Source of the DNA: an uncultured Pedobacter sp.
Lineage (GTDB): Bacteria > Bacteroidota > Bacteroidia > Sphingobacteriales > Sphingobacteriaceae
Direction: 5' to 3'
Assembly: GCA_946478755.1 (NCBI GenBank)
Contig: CAMLDJ010000065.1
Coordinates: 1 to 21,794 of the forward strand
Length of the DNA stretch: 21,794 nt
Notes under the pieces: model-generated
Seen by the model: only the letters and a program-made list of their open reading frames with translations
Told to the model about the DNA's origin: nothing
Databases searched by the model: none
Shown here: positions 8,288 through 16,149 of the stretch, piece by piece
Numbering within the stretch: position 1 is the stretch's first letter
Layout: every line of letters begins with the position of its first letter
Made by a program: the position numbers and the translations under genes

Positions 8288-9034
8288 GTCCGATTTTTCA
8301 GTTAAGACAGTGTAAGCATTGGCAAATTTTTCGGTTCTGTTCTTTCCTAAAAATCTACCGAGTACTTTTTTAAGGTGGTATTCAAGATCGATCCTTAATG
8401 ATTTAAAAAGGCTTTTAGCCGCTTTTTTATTGACAAATTCATTATACTTTGTCGTTTCGGGTGGTATAAGTGATGTTTTCTCCGATCGGATGACCAAACC
8501 TTCGGTTTGCAATAAATATCTGATCAGGGTAGGTGTGTACATATTGATATGACCGTAGGCAAGGAAATGCTTAATGCGTTTATCCACCCCAAAACGATAA
8601 TCCAGAGGAACTTCTATGGCAATGAATTTTGCTACGCGTTTTAGTTCTCTGATTAGTAAACGTTCATGTTCTACATGCTCCAGCACATGTGCAAGGATAA
8701 CGAGGTCAAAGCTATTGTCAGGATAGGGAATTTTATATCCATCAAAGGCTTGTACCTCGATTAAATTTTTAAGCTGACGGTTTTTTATCAGTTCCACCCC
8801 ACTTTGCGAAATTTCTAGGGCGTAAAGGTCGTTGCTAAAATCCCAAAGGTTTAGATAATGAAGTATGCTTCCATCGCCTGCGCCTACTTCCAGTACTTTT
8901 TTAAAACCTTGTGTTTTACATACTTCAATCAGGTTCTGTGCCTTGGCTTTCGCACAAAGCATGCGCCATTCGAGATCGCTTCCGGTATAAAAATTATTGT
9001 AGGACTCGTTTACGGTGCCGCTAACCTTATTCAT
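8267..9034 (-). CDS. Class I SAM-dependent methyltransferase
   Basis: Predicted methyltransferase of 255 residues on the minus strand. Motif I is VLEVGAGDG (47-55). The acidic loop is ALEIS (72-76). IPYPDNSFDLVILAHVLEHVEH (102-123) is the Methyltransf_11-type region with the conserved FD and LEH. The C-terminal third is basic with short hydrophobic patches. It closely follows the pattern of methyltransferases that modify sugars, quinones or lipids; the substrate is unknown. It converges on the glycan cluster, so it may belong functionally to it but must use its own promoter (in 9035-9114, where I see no convincing box). The ATG at 9032-9034 is preferred; an ATG five bases upstream hits an immediate stop. 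Confidence 0.85.
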   Translation of the reverse strand: MNKVSGTVNESYNNFYTGSDLEWRMLCAKAKAQNLIEVCKTQGFKKVLEVGAGDGSILHYLNLWDFSNDLYALEISQSGVELIKNRQLKNLIEVQAFDGYKIPYPDNSFDLVILAHVLEHVEHERLLIRELKRVAKFIAIEVPLDYRFGVDKRIKHFLAYGHINMYTPTLIRYLLQTEGLVIRSEKTSLIPPETTKYNEFVNKKAAKSLFKSLRIDLEYHLKKVLGRFLGKNRTEKFANAYTVLTEKSDKNLEIF

Positions 9035-9114
9035 TGCATTGTATTTTTATGAAACATATATTTATTTAAGAACGATATTCAGCATTCGGTAGCTAATACT
9101 TGCATATACCGGCG

Positions 9115-9804
9115 TTAAAAATGTAACAACAATTCTTCGAGGTTAGTGATCTGCCATTCCACATCGCCTGGTTTTTCTTTTTTTAAGGGATTAAAATAAA
9201 TAGCTTTTATTCCGTAGTCCTGTGCACCCCGGATGTCTGCTTCCAGGCTGTCTCCTATCATGATGCTTTCATGTTTCTCAGCAGCAGCCTTGTTTAAAGC
9301 ATATTCAAAAATAGCTTTATGGGGCTTGTTTACACCAACATCTTCAGAAATGATCACGTTACGAAAATATGGATTCAGGCCCGAAACATTCATTTTAGTA
9401 AGGGTAGTCTCCTTGAAACCATTAGAGATAATGTGGAGCGTATATCTTTCGTAAAGGTAGCCTAGCACTTTTTCCGAGCCAAGGAAAAGGTTGGTCTTGG
9501 TTGGACTGATGCGAACATAATCTTCTTCAAATTGCCTGGGTATTTTGTTAGGCTTGACGCCCATTTGTCGGAATGTTTTGTGAAACCTTTCGGATCTTAG
9601 TTGCTCTTTGGTAATCCGGCCCAAATGATATTCTGCCCATAGCTGATGGTTATTTTGTGTATAGGTGGCGATAAACGCCGCACAGGAACTCAGACCCAGC
9701 TTCTCAAGCTCATACAATTGATAAAGCTCCTTTAAGGTCTCTTCGGCATTCCTGTCAAAGTCCCAGATGGTATGGTCCAGGTCGAAGAAGATATGTTTAA
9801 TCAT
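9115..9804 (-). CDS. yjjG: YjjG-family noncanonical pyrimidine nucleotidase (HAD)
   Basis: HAD-superfamily phosphatase of 229 residues when started at the ATG ending at 9804. An ATG 27 bases further upstream would add nine residues before the first strand and is less likely. Motif I DLDHT places nucleophile D8 and acid/base D10. Motif II is ISNGF with S127. Motif III Lys is K160 in VGVNKPHKAIF. Motif IV is GDSLEAD (184-190). The segment ISEDVGVNKP and the alpha-helical cap (about 18-90) follow E. coli YjjG, a 5'-nucleotidase that removes noncanonical pyrimidine nucleotides such as 5-fluoro-UMP and other damaged dUMP/dTMP analogues. It lies 56 bases downstream of upp on the same strand, which fits pyrimidine clean-up after base salvage. 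Confidence 0.85.
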   Translation of the reverse strand: MIKHIFFDLDHTIWDFDRNAEETLKELYQLYELEKLGLSSCAAFIATYTQNNHQLWAEYHLGRITKEQLRSERFHKTFRQMGVKPNKIPRQFEEDYVRISPTKTNLFLGSEKVLGYLYERYTLHIISNGFKETTLTKMNVSGLNPYFRNVIISEDVGVNKPHKAIFEYALNKAAAEKHESIMIGDSLEADIRGAQDYGIKAIYFNPLKKEKPGDVEWQITNLEELLLHF

Positions 9805-9860
9805 TTTAAGGTTTTTAAAGCGAATTGGCATGATAACAAGTTTAGCGGGTACCGGAAAAG

Positions 9861-10505
9861 CTAAACCTTCGGGCCATAGGCCAGGTCTCCTGCATCACCT
9901 AATCCGGGCACAATGTACGATTTACTCGTCATTTCCTCATCAATTGAACCGAGCCATAATTTTGCTTTGGGGAAGTTTGCCCTCACATGCCTGATGCCTT
10001 CTGAACTGGCAATGGCAGATACGATATGTAGTTCCTTGACCTTATATCTGGCCGTCAGTTCTTTGCAACAGAGTACCATGCTCATGCCTGTGGCCAGCAT
10101 TGGGTCTGACATAATAAGCACTTTATTATTGAGGTTCGGTGAGGAGACATACTCTATGGCAATCTCGAAGTTACCGCTTTTATGGATCTTTCTGTAGGCA
10201 GCGACGAACGCAGATTCCGCACGGTCAAATATATTTAGCATGCCTTTATGCATGGGAATGCCGGCCCGGGTAATGGTGGCAAGAACGGGTTGTTCCGCCA
10301 GCTTCATGGTTTTGGCAATGCCCAGTGGGGTTTGAGTTTCTGTATGCTGATAATCGAGTGTTTTACTGATCTCAAAAGCAAAGAACTGCCCGATCCTTTC
10401 CATATTTATGCGGAAACGCATGGCATCTTTTTGTATATTCTCATCCCTGATCTCAGCGATAAAAACATTTGCAATGGAACTGGTTTTACTGAGGTCGAAT
10501 ATCAT
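9861..10505 (-). CDS. upp: Uracil phosphoribosyltransferase
   Basis: Converts uracil plus PRPP to UMP and diphosphate, the uracil salvage step. From the ATG ending at 10505 it is 214 residues. A longer reading adding ten hydrophobic residues is possible but unlike the family. Family marks are FRINMERIGQFFAFEISKTL (31-50), ATITRAGIPMHKG (76-88, the ITRAG substrate loop), the PRPP-binding loop DPMLATG (134-140), and the uracil-binding C-terminus SYIVPGLGDAGDLAYG (196-211). The GDLAYG ending, rather than the GDRIFG-like form of E. coli, is the usual Bacteroidota variant. Residue 141, directly after DPMLATG, is Met where Gly or Ser is common. It is first in a two-gene minus-strand unit with the YjjG-type nucleotidase and diverges from uvrB. 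Confidence 0.95.
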   Translation of the reverse strand: MIFDLSKTSSIANVFIAEIRDENIQKDAMRFRINMERIGQFFAFEISKTLDYQHTETQTPLGIAKTMKLAEQPVLATITRAGIPMHKGMLNIFDRAESAFVAAYRKIHKSGNFEIAIEYVSSPNLNNKVLIMSDPMLATGMSMVLCCKELTARYKVKELHIVSAIASSEGIRHVRANFPKAKLWLGSIDEEMTSKSYIVPGLGDAGDLAYGPKV

Positions 10506-10668
10506 TACATAAAGATAAAGAATAAAAATTACCATTTAAACTCTTCAGCGTTCAGGATAAAACTATTTTCCTGTTCAATAAGGTAATACAGTGAAAAACT
10601 TTGGATAGGTGAAAAGGCTGCTGAACATAAAACGAATAGTCCCCTCCTATTAACTTAGCAATTATTGT

Positions 10669-10676
10669 TACCTTTG
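10669..10676 (+). promoter_or_regulatory. Candidate -7 box of the uvrB promoter
   Basis: TACCTTTG is an exact TAnnTTTG match, 49 bases upstream of the uvrB ATG, within the 219-base divergent upp-uvrB intergenic region. A -33 TTTG is not evident. No LexA-like palindrome was recognised by eye. The rest of the intergenic region shows no gene. Confidence 0.45.
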
Positions 10677-10724
10677 GAGGTTACGGACTACTCCAACTGA
10701 CCTCATTAAATAAGATATTTAGGG

Positions 10725-12767
10725 ATGAAATTTCAAATCGTTTCAGATTATAAGCCGACAGGAGACCAGCCAAATGCGATAAAGCAATTGGTAGAAGGTG
10801 TGAATAACGAAGATCATTATCAAACATTGTTAGGGGTTACCGGCTCAGGAAAAACATTTACGATCGCAAACGTTATTCAGGAGACGCAAAAACCAACCTT
10901 GATACTGAGCCATAACAAGACACTGGCTGCACAGCTTTATGGAGAATTTAAGCAGTTTTTCCCTGAAAATGCGGTGAACTATTTTGTTTCCTATTACGAT
11001 TACTATCAGCCTGAGGCATTTATTGCCAGCAGCAATACTTATATAGAGAAGGATCTAAGTATCAACGAAGAAATTGAGAAGTTGAGATTACGTACTACCT
11101 CGGCGCTGATGTCGGGCCGCAGGGATGTGATCGTCGTTTCCTCCATTTCCTGTATTTATGGTATGGGGAATCCAGAGGATTTTTCAAGATCGGTATTCCG
11201 CTTTTCTGTGGGGACAAGGATTTCCCGGAACTCGTTTTTACATAGTCTTGTTGAGATTTTATATGCACGTACCACCAATGATTTTAAACGTGGGACGTTC
11301 AGGGTGAAAGGCGATACCGTGGATATCTTTCCCGCCTATCTGGACAGTGCTTACCGCATCTCCTTTTTTGGTGATGATATAGAAGAATTGAGTGTGATAG
11401 ATCCGGTATCGGGGAAAACGCTTGAAAAACTGGAAGATATGGCCATTTACCCAGCCAATTTGTTTGTAACCCCTAAAGAAAGATTTAACTCATCAATATG
11501 GGGAATTCAGGAGGAGCTGGAGGTCCGTAAGAACCAATTGATTGGCGACAGGCATCTCCTGGAAGCAAAAAGACTGGAGGAAAGGGTCAACTTTGATATA
11601 GAGATGATGAAAGAGTTGGGTTATTGCTCAGGAATTGAGAACTACTCACGTTTTTTTGATGGACGGGCGCCTGGCATGCGCCCTTTCTGCCTCCTGGATT
11701 ATTTCCCTGATGATTATTTAATGGTGATTGATGAAAGCCATGTTACTGTGCCACAGATCAGGGCCATGTATGGTGGAGACCGCTCGCGGAAAATGTCGCT
11801 CGTTGAATACGGTTTTCGTTTGCCTTCAGCCCTTGATAACCGGCCGCTTAATTTTGATGAGTTTGAACGTCTTGCACCTCAAACCATCTATGTGAGCGCA
11901 ACTCCGGCGGATTACGAACTGCAAAAATCTGAAGGGGTGGTGATTGAACAGGTGATTCGACCAACGGGATTACTGGATCCAATGATTGAAGTGCGTCCTG
12001 CCATTAACCAGGTGGATGATCTCCTGGATGAGATTGACAAAACCATTAAGCTCGGTGACAGGGTGCTTGTCACTACACTGACGAAGAGAATGGCAGAGGA
12101 ACTGACCAAGTATATGGATCGGCTAACCATCAGGTGCAGGTATATCCACTCGGAGGTGAAGACGCTGGAGCGGGTCGAAATTTTGCGCGGCCTGCGCTTA
12201 GGTGAATTTGATGTGCTGATAGGAATTAACTTGTTAAGAGAAGGACTGGATTTGCCCGAGGTATCATTGGTTGCTATTCTGGATGCAGATAAGGAGGGCT
12301 TTCTTCGCTCGGACCGCGCCCTGATCCAGACTATTGGAAGAGCTGCGAGGAACGACAGGGGAAGAGTGATCATGTATGCAGACAAAATTACCGAATCTAT
12401 GGAACGTACGATAGAAGAAACCAACAGGCGCAGGGAAAAGCAGGTGGCCTATAATCTTGAAAACGGCATTGTACCTAAGACTGTCGGCAAAAGCAGGGAG
12501 GCAATAATGGAACAAACCTCTGTGCTCGATTTCTCTTCCGGCGAAACAAAACGTGCTAAACCATATGTGGAAGTAGATGAGGTGAGCCTGGCTGCGGATC
12601 CCATCGTTCAATATATGACTAAAGCGGAAATGCAGAAATCAATTGACAAATCCCGCAAGGAAATGAGCAAGGCAGCCAAGGATATGGACTTTTTACTGGC
12701 TGCCAGGTTGAGGGATGAAATGTTTGCTATGGAAAAAATGTTTGAAGAAAGATTTGGTAAGTCGTAA
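10725..12767 (+). CDS. uvrB: Excinuclease ABC subunit UvrB
   Basis: DNA-damage recognition helicase of nucleotide excision repair. It is loaded by UvrA, verifies the lesion and recruits UvrC. It has 680 residues (E. coli: 673). Walker A is GVTGSGKT at 37-44 (K43). The damage-probing beta-hairpin carries aromatic residues in YYDYYQPEAF (90-99). The DEAD-like box is DESH at 336-339. Helicase motif V/VI regions are GINLLREGLDLPEVS and QTIGRAARN. The C-terminal UVR domain, which contacts UvrA/UvrC, covers roughly residues 645-680 with AAKDMDFLLAARLRDEM. All domains are intact with no unusual substitutions seen. A YwbE-like gene follows after 9 bases, presumably in the same mRNA. Confidence 0.98.
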   Translation: MKFQIVSDYKPTGDQPNAIKQLVEGVNNEDHYQTLLGVTGSGKTFTIANVIQETQKPTLILSHNKTLAAQLYGEFKQFFPENAVNYFVSYYDYYQPEAFIASSNTYIEKDLSINEEIEKLRLRTTSALMSGRRDVIVVSSISCIYGMGNPEDFSRSVFRFSVGTRISRNSFLHSLVEILYARTTNDFKRGTFRVKGDTVDIFPAYLDSAYRISFFGDDIEELSVIDPVSGKTLEKLEDMAIYPANLFVTPKERFNSSIWGIQEELEVRKNQLIGDRHLLEAKRLEERVNFDIEMMKELGYCSGIENYSRFFDGRAPGMRPFCLLDYFPDDYLMVIDESHVTVPQIRAMYGGDRSRKMSLVEYGFRLPSALDNRPLNFDEFERLAPQTIYVSATPADYELQKSEGVVIEQVIRPTGLLDPMIEVRPAINQVDDLLDEIDKTIKLGDRVLVTTLTKRMAEELTKYMDRLTIRCRYIHSEVKTLERVEILRGLRLGEFDVLIGINLLREGLDLPEVSLVAILDADKEGFLRSDRALIQTIGRAARNDRGRVIMYADKITESMERTIEETNRRREKQVAYNLENGIVPKTVGKSREAIMEQTSVLDFSSGETKRAKPYVEVDEVSLAADPIVQYMTKAEMQKSIDKSRKEMSKAAKDMDFLLAARLRDEMFAMEKMFEERFGKS

Positions 12768-12776
12768 CTTTACAGG

Positions 12777-12977
12777 ATGGACGGAAAGAGCAGAAAAGAT
12801 ATATATCCCGGCCTTGAAGTGGATATTATCCTTAAGAAAGACCAAAGAAGCGGGAAGCTAACCAGGGGGATCGTAGCCAATTTACTGACCTCGGCTGCAT
12901 TTCACTCCCGAGGCATTAAGGTTCGTCTGGAAGACGGACAAATAGGCAGGGTCGCTGCTGTGGTAGATGAAAATTGA
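12777..12977 (+). CDS. YwbE-family small protein (DUF2196)
   Basis: A 66-residue protein that closely follows Bacillus subtilis YwbE: an N-terminal DIYPGLEVDIILKKDQRSGK, then LTRGIVANLLT, a serine/histidine region AAFHSRGIKVRLEDGQIGRV, and a short acidic tail. The family is widespread, small, basic and probably a beta-rich single domain resembling an RNA- or nucleotide-binding fold (inference), with no established biochemical role known to me. It starts only 9 bases after the uvrB stop, so it is very probably translated from the uvrB transcript. Its size and the absence of a signal peptide indicate a cytosolic protein. Confidence 0.85.
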   Translation: MDGKSRKDIYPGLEVDIILKKDQRSGKLTRGIVANLLTSAAFHSRGIKVRLEDGQIGRVAAVVDEN

Positions 12978-13068
12978 GCGGATGGTATTGTAATTGCTAT
13001 GCAATAAACAGAACGGTGCTGTAATATTGAAATTTCAAATCCGTCTAAACTAAAATTAAAGTAATAAA

Positions 13069-13317
13069 ATGGGAATTATAAAGTTCATATTAATCACCTT
13101 ATTAATCTTTTATATCCTGAAGATCATCCTTCGTCTGGTGTTTCCTATGGTATTGAGGAGTTTGTTTTCGAAGGTGCAGCAGCAAGCCGGAAACCAACGA
13201 GAACAGCACAGAACAAAACCGGAGGGCTCAATTTCAATTGATTACATGCCACCCACTGCCAAGACCGGGAAAACGGATAAGCTAGGTGACTTCGTAGATT
13301 ACGAAGAGTTAAAATAG
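13069..13317 (+). CDS. DUF4834-like small membrane protein
   Basis: An 82-residue protein with one strongly hydrophobic N-terminal helix (about residues 4-30, IIKFILITLLIFYILKIILR), a polar and basic middle rich in Gln, Arg and Lys (36-55), and a C-terminal segment ending DKLGDFVDYEELK. The hydrophobic anchor plus GDFVDYEEI/LK tail is the pattern I associate with DUF4834, a Bacteroidota-specific family without known function. The tail most likely faces the cytoplasm (positive residues follow the helix). It stands 91 bases after the YwbE gene and 107 before the YfhO gene, so it may be monocistronic or part of either unit. The assignment is from memory of the family pattern. Confidence 0.75.
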   Translation: MGIIKFILITLLIFYILKIILRLVFPMVLRSLFSKVQQQAGNQREQHRTKPEGSISIDYMPPTAKTGKTDKLGDFVDYEELK

Positions 13318-13366
13318 CCATATTTAATAACGTAAAAGATTTTTTCTAAAAAAAAGAGCCGAGGCT

Positions 13367-13388
13367 GATAAAAATAAATCATTTTATC
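13367..13388. repeat. AT-rich inverted repeat abutting a -7 box
   Basis: GATAAAA (13367-13373) and TTTTATC (13382-13388) are perfect 7-base inverted arms with an 8-base spacer. The second arm directly touches the TAAGTTTG box. It may be an operator or a chance AT-rich palindrome. Confidence 0.3.
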
Positions 13389-13396
13389 TAAGTTTG
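13389..13396 (+). promoter_or_regulatory. Candidate -7 box for the YfhO gene
   Basis: TAAGTTTG exactly matches TAnnTTTG and sits 28 bases before the ATG, giving a short leader. No TTTG is found at the -33 distance. This suggests the YfhO gene has its own promoter. Confidence 0.4.
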
Positions 13397-13424
13397 GGGT
13401 TAGTTTAATCTTAAACAAACCTTA

Positions 13425-15926
13425 ATGAATAACTGGTTAAAAGCGAATGGCATTCATCTGGCCATAATTGGATTTTTTATCTTCATCTGTTTCGTGTATT
13501 TCAGTCCCGTATTACAGGGCAAGGCTCCAGCTCAAAGTGATGTCCTGCAGGCGAAAGCCATGCAGAAAGAGATCATGGACTATAAGGCTAAAGATGGTAA
13601 GGGGCCACTATGGACCAACCAGATGTTTGGCGGCATGCCGGCTTACCAGATCTGGGCACAATACGCCTATAATGGCGCTTCTTATGGTATTCAACTTATT
13701 GTTAACGTATTTCCACGTCCTGTAGGTACAGTGCTACTTTTACTGTCTGGTGCTTATTTTTTATTCATTGTTTTGAGGATAAACCCCTGGCTTGCTGCCG
13801 CCGGGGCGATAGCTTTTGCCTTTACTACCTACAACTTCGTGCTGATCGCAACTGGCCATAACAACAAGGTTCTGGCAATTGGTTTTTTTGCGCCCATTAT
13901 TGCCGGTTTTATTTTGACCTTACGAGGGCGGTACTGGGTAGGCGGGACACTGACGGCATTGTTCCTTGCCTTATTGGTTAGGGCAAACCATGTTCAGATG
14001 GCATATTACCTTTTCCTTGCTGTTGTTATCTTTATGGCCATAGAACTTTATCAGGCTTATAAAGCAAAAACATTGCCGGTATTAGGTAAGGCAGTTGGGG
14101 TTTTATTTGCGGCATTGATGCTGGCCGTAATGGTAAATGCAAGTTTATTGTGGACTACGGCTGAATATGCCAGGGAAACGATTCGCGGAAAATCTAATTT
14201 AACTAGCGCCGCTGCAGAGGGGGGCGACAGCAACGCTGAGGCCAAGAAATATGCTTATGGCTGGAGCCAGGGTGTTGGAGAGAGCTTTACCTTCCTGATC
14301 CCTGACCTGTATGGCGGGGCAACCAGTATCAATGAACTGGTTAAACCGGAAAGCCATATGTATAAAGCTATTTCGGAAATTACGGGAGGCGATCCTGGCC
14401 AAACTATACAGGCTATTCAGCAACTGGCACAAGACCCAAACCTGAACATGCAGCAATACTGGGGTGAAAAGCCTGGCACCTCCGGAGGTTATTACTTCGG
14501 TGCCATCATATGTTTCCTCTTTGTATTCGGGCTGTTTATTGTCAGAAGCCACTTAAAGTGGTGGATATTGGCTACTACTATATTGTTTATCTTATTGTCT
14601 TTCGGTAAAAACTTCCCCTTGATATCGGACCTGTTCTTTGACTACTTCCCACTATATAATAAGTTTAGAGCAGTCGAATCTATATTGGCAGTGGTTGGAC
14701 TGATGGTGCCCCTGCTTGCCATCCTTGCCGTAAAGGAAGCGCAGGATGCGAGTACAGATCAGAAAACCCTGATTAAGAAACTGAAGTGGTCTGCCGGCAT
14801 TACAGGAGGCTTTGCCTTGATTGTTGCCATCGTGCCCACCTTGTTTTTCAGCTTTAAGACGGAAAATCACCAGGAGATTGTTCAGGCCTTAACACAAATG
14901 CTGCAGAATAATGCTACACTGGCTCATAAAATCGCTAATGCGCTGGTAGATGACCGGATCTCGATCGGCCGTGCTGATGCCTTTCGGTCGTTTATTTTTA
15001 TTGCTATTGGCTTTGCCCTGGTCTGGGCATTTCTTACTAAAAAGATCAATGCACAACTGGCATTTGGCTTACTTGCCTTTGCGGTATTGATCGACATGTG
15101 GCAGGTTGATCGCCGGTATCTGAATAACGGCAACTTCGCAAGCAAAAGCGACCTTGCCAATCATTTTCAGCCAAGGGATGTAGATAATTTTATTCTTGCG
15201 GACAAGGATCCTGATTTCAGAGTGTTAGACCTGACAATTAATACCTTCTCTGACGCGAGCACTTCGCAGTTCCATAAAACAGTTGGTGGATATCATGCTG
15301 CTAAATTGAAGCGCTACCAGGAGCTGATCGAAAAACAGTTTACAAAGAGCATTAACCAGGATGTACTGGACATGCTGAATACCAAATATATCATTACACA
15401 GGATCAGCAAAACGGCTCTTATAAAATGCAGCGGAACCATACAGCCGCCGGCCACGCCTGGATTGTACCACATGTTCAGTTTGCAAAAGATGCGGATGAG
15501 GAAATGAAGGCTATCAATAGTTTCGATCCTAAAAAGGAGGCGATAGTTGATGTAAGGTATAAAAGCCTGATTGATGAAAAACGTGTAGGTTCTGGAACTG
15601 GTGCGTTGATCAAGCTGGATAGTTATCATCCGGATCATCTGGTGTACTCCTATAGTGCGCCGACGGATGTAATTGCTGTCTTTTCTGAGATCTATTATGA
15701 TAAAGGCTGGAATATGTATATAGATGAGGTAAAAAAACCTTATTTCAGAGCAGATTATGTCTTGCGTGCTGCGCAGCTGGAGGCTGGTAACCATAAGGTT
15801 GAATTTAAGTTTGAACCGACATCCTATTATGTGGGGGAGAAAATTTCTTTGGCAGGATCAATTTTGTTATTGGCAGGTTTAGGATTTGCCTTTTACTCAG
15901 AAAACAAAAAGAAGAAGGCCGCGTAG
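13425..15926 (+). CDS. YfhO-family polytopic membrane protein (GT-C-like)
   Basis: An 833-residue inner-membrane protein. About 13 hydrophobic helices lie in residues 10-575, a large soluble, probably extracytoplasmic domain covers about 580-790, and a final helix (about 803-822) ends in a Lys-rich tail. This matches the YfhO family. In Bacillus subtilis YfhO takes part in glycosylating lipoteichoic acid with a CsbB-type transferase that makes an undecaprenyl-phosphate sugar. As in GT-C enzymes, an acidic residue lies in the first outer loop (D39 in APAQSD), a candidate catalytic base by analogy only. Bacteroidota lack lipoteichoic acid, so the acceptor would be another surface molecule (inference). 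No CsbB- or GtcA-like partner is in this window. A terminator follows. Confidence 0.85.
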   Translation: MNNWLKANGIHLAIIGFFIFICFVYFSPVLQGKAPAQSDVLQAKAMQKEIMDYKAKDGKGPLWTNQMFGGMPAYQIWAQYAYNGASYGIQLIVNVFPRPVGTVLLLLSGAYFLFIVLRINPWLAAAGAIAFAFTTYNFVLIATGHNNKVLAIGFFAPIIAGFILTLRGRYWVGGTLTALFLALLVRANHVQMAYYLFLAVVIFMAIELYQAYKAKTLPVLGKAVGVLFAALMLAVMVNASLLWTTAEYARETIRGKSNLTSAAAEGGDSNAEAKKYAYGWSQGVGESFTFLIPDLYGGATSINELVKPESHMYKAISEITGGDPGQTIQAIQQLAQDPNLNMQQYWGEKPGTSGGYYFGAIICFLFVFGLFIVRSHLKWWILATTILFILLSFGKNFPLISDLFFDYFPLYNKFRAVESILAVVGLMVPLLAILAVKEAQDASTDQKTLIKKLKWSAGITGGFALIVAIVPTLFFSFKTENHQEIVQALTQMLQNNATLAHKIANALVDDRISIGRADAFRSFIFIAIGFALVWAFLTKKINAQLAFGLLAFAVLIDMWQVDRRYLNNGNFASKSDLANHFQPRDVDNFILADKDPDFRVLDLTINTFSDASTSQFHKTVGGYHAAKLKRYQELIEKQFTKSINQDVLDMLNTKYIITQDQQNGSYKMQRNHTAAGHAWIVPHVQFAKDADEEMKAINSFDPKKEAIVDVRYKSLIDEKRVGSGTGALIKLDSYHPDHLVYSYSAPTDVIAVFSEIYYDKGWNMYIDEVKKPYFRADYVLRAAQLEAGNHKVEFKFEPTSYYVGEKISLAGSILLLAGLGFAFYSENKKKKAA

Positions 15927-15956
15927 GTCCATATCTTATTGTGAGCTTATCGTTTA

Positions 15957-15993
15957 GAGGCCGTTACCGAAAAGGTAATGGCCTTCTTTTATT
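15957..15993 (+). terminator. Rho-independent terminator after the YfhO gene
   Basis: GGCCGTTACC (15959-15968) pairs with GGTAATGGCC (15974-15983), with one G-T wobble, around a GAAAA loop. The 3' arm is followed by TTCTTTTATTT. It lies about 30 bases after the stop codon. Confidence 0.8.
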
Positions 15994-16056
15994 TAATATA
16001 CCGTTAACATTCATTTCATCTGGCAGTTGCATATTTGTATCATAAACTAATAACCT

Positions 16057-16149
16057 ATGCCGGAGTTGTTTTTTATAGCGTGCCTGATTGTAATTTTAGC
16101 ATTCTATTTTGGTCCGTTTGAATTGACAATGGATGAAGACGATGTCTAA
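16057..16149 (+). CDS. Putative 30-residue single-TM micropeptide
   Basis: A short open frame from ATG 16057 to TAA 16149. It encodes MPE, a 15-residue hydrophobic stretch (LFFIACLIVILAFYF), then a short linker and an acidic tail ending DEDDV. The composition fits a single-pass membrane micropeptide. Its stop overlaps the start of the metallophosphoesterase gene (by 17 bases for ATG 16133, or as ATGTCTAA for ATG 16142), a layout used for translational coupling. CATATTTG at 16030-16037 is one mismatch from a -7 box. I recognise no family. It may be a real small protein, a leader peptide coupled to the next gene, or chance. Confidence 0.35.
   Translation: MPELFFIACLIVILAFYFGPFELTMDEDDV

Noticed and set aside
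11912..12424. A 170-codon minus-strand frame inside uvrB
   Set aside because: Antisense to the conserved helicase motifs of UvrB; Ser/Arg-rich low-information composition.
12993..13005. ATTGC-TAT-GCAAT mini-hairpin after the YwbE gene
   Set aside because: Five base pairs with a 3-base loop and no T tract; not a credible terminator.
13027..13038. Palindrome TTGAAATTTCAA and a 14-base match (TGAAATTTCAAATC) shared with the uvrB start at 10726
   Set aside because: The uvrB copy is coding sequence; the short AT-rich match is probably chance. A genome-wide count would be needed to reopen it.
15225..15794. A 189-codon minus-strand frame inside the YfhO gene
   Set aside because: Antisense shadow of a well-supported membrane protein; no family pattern or promoter.
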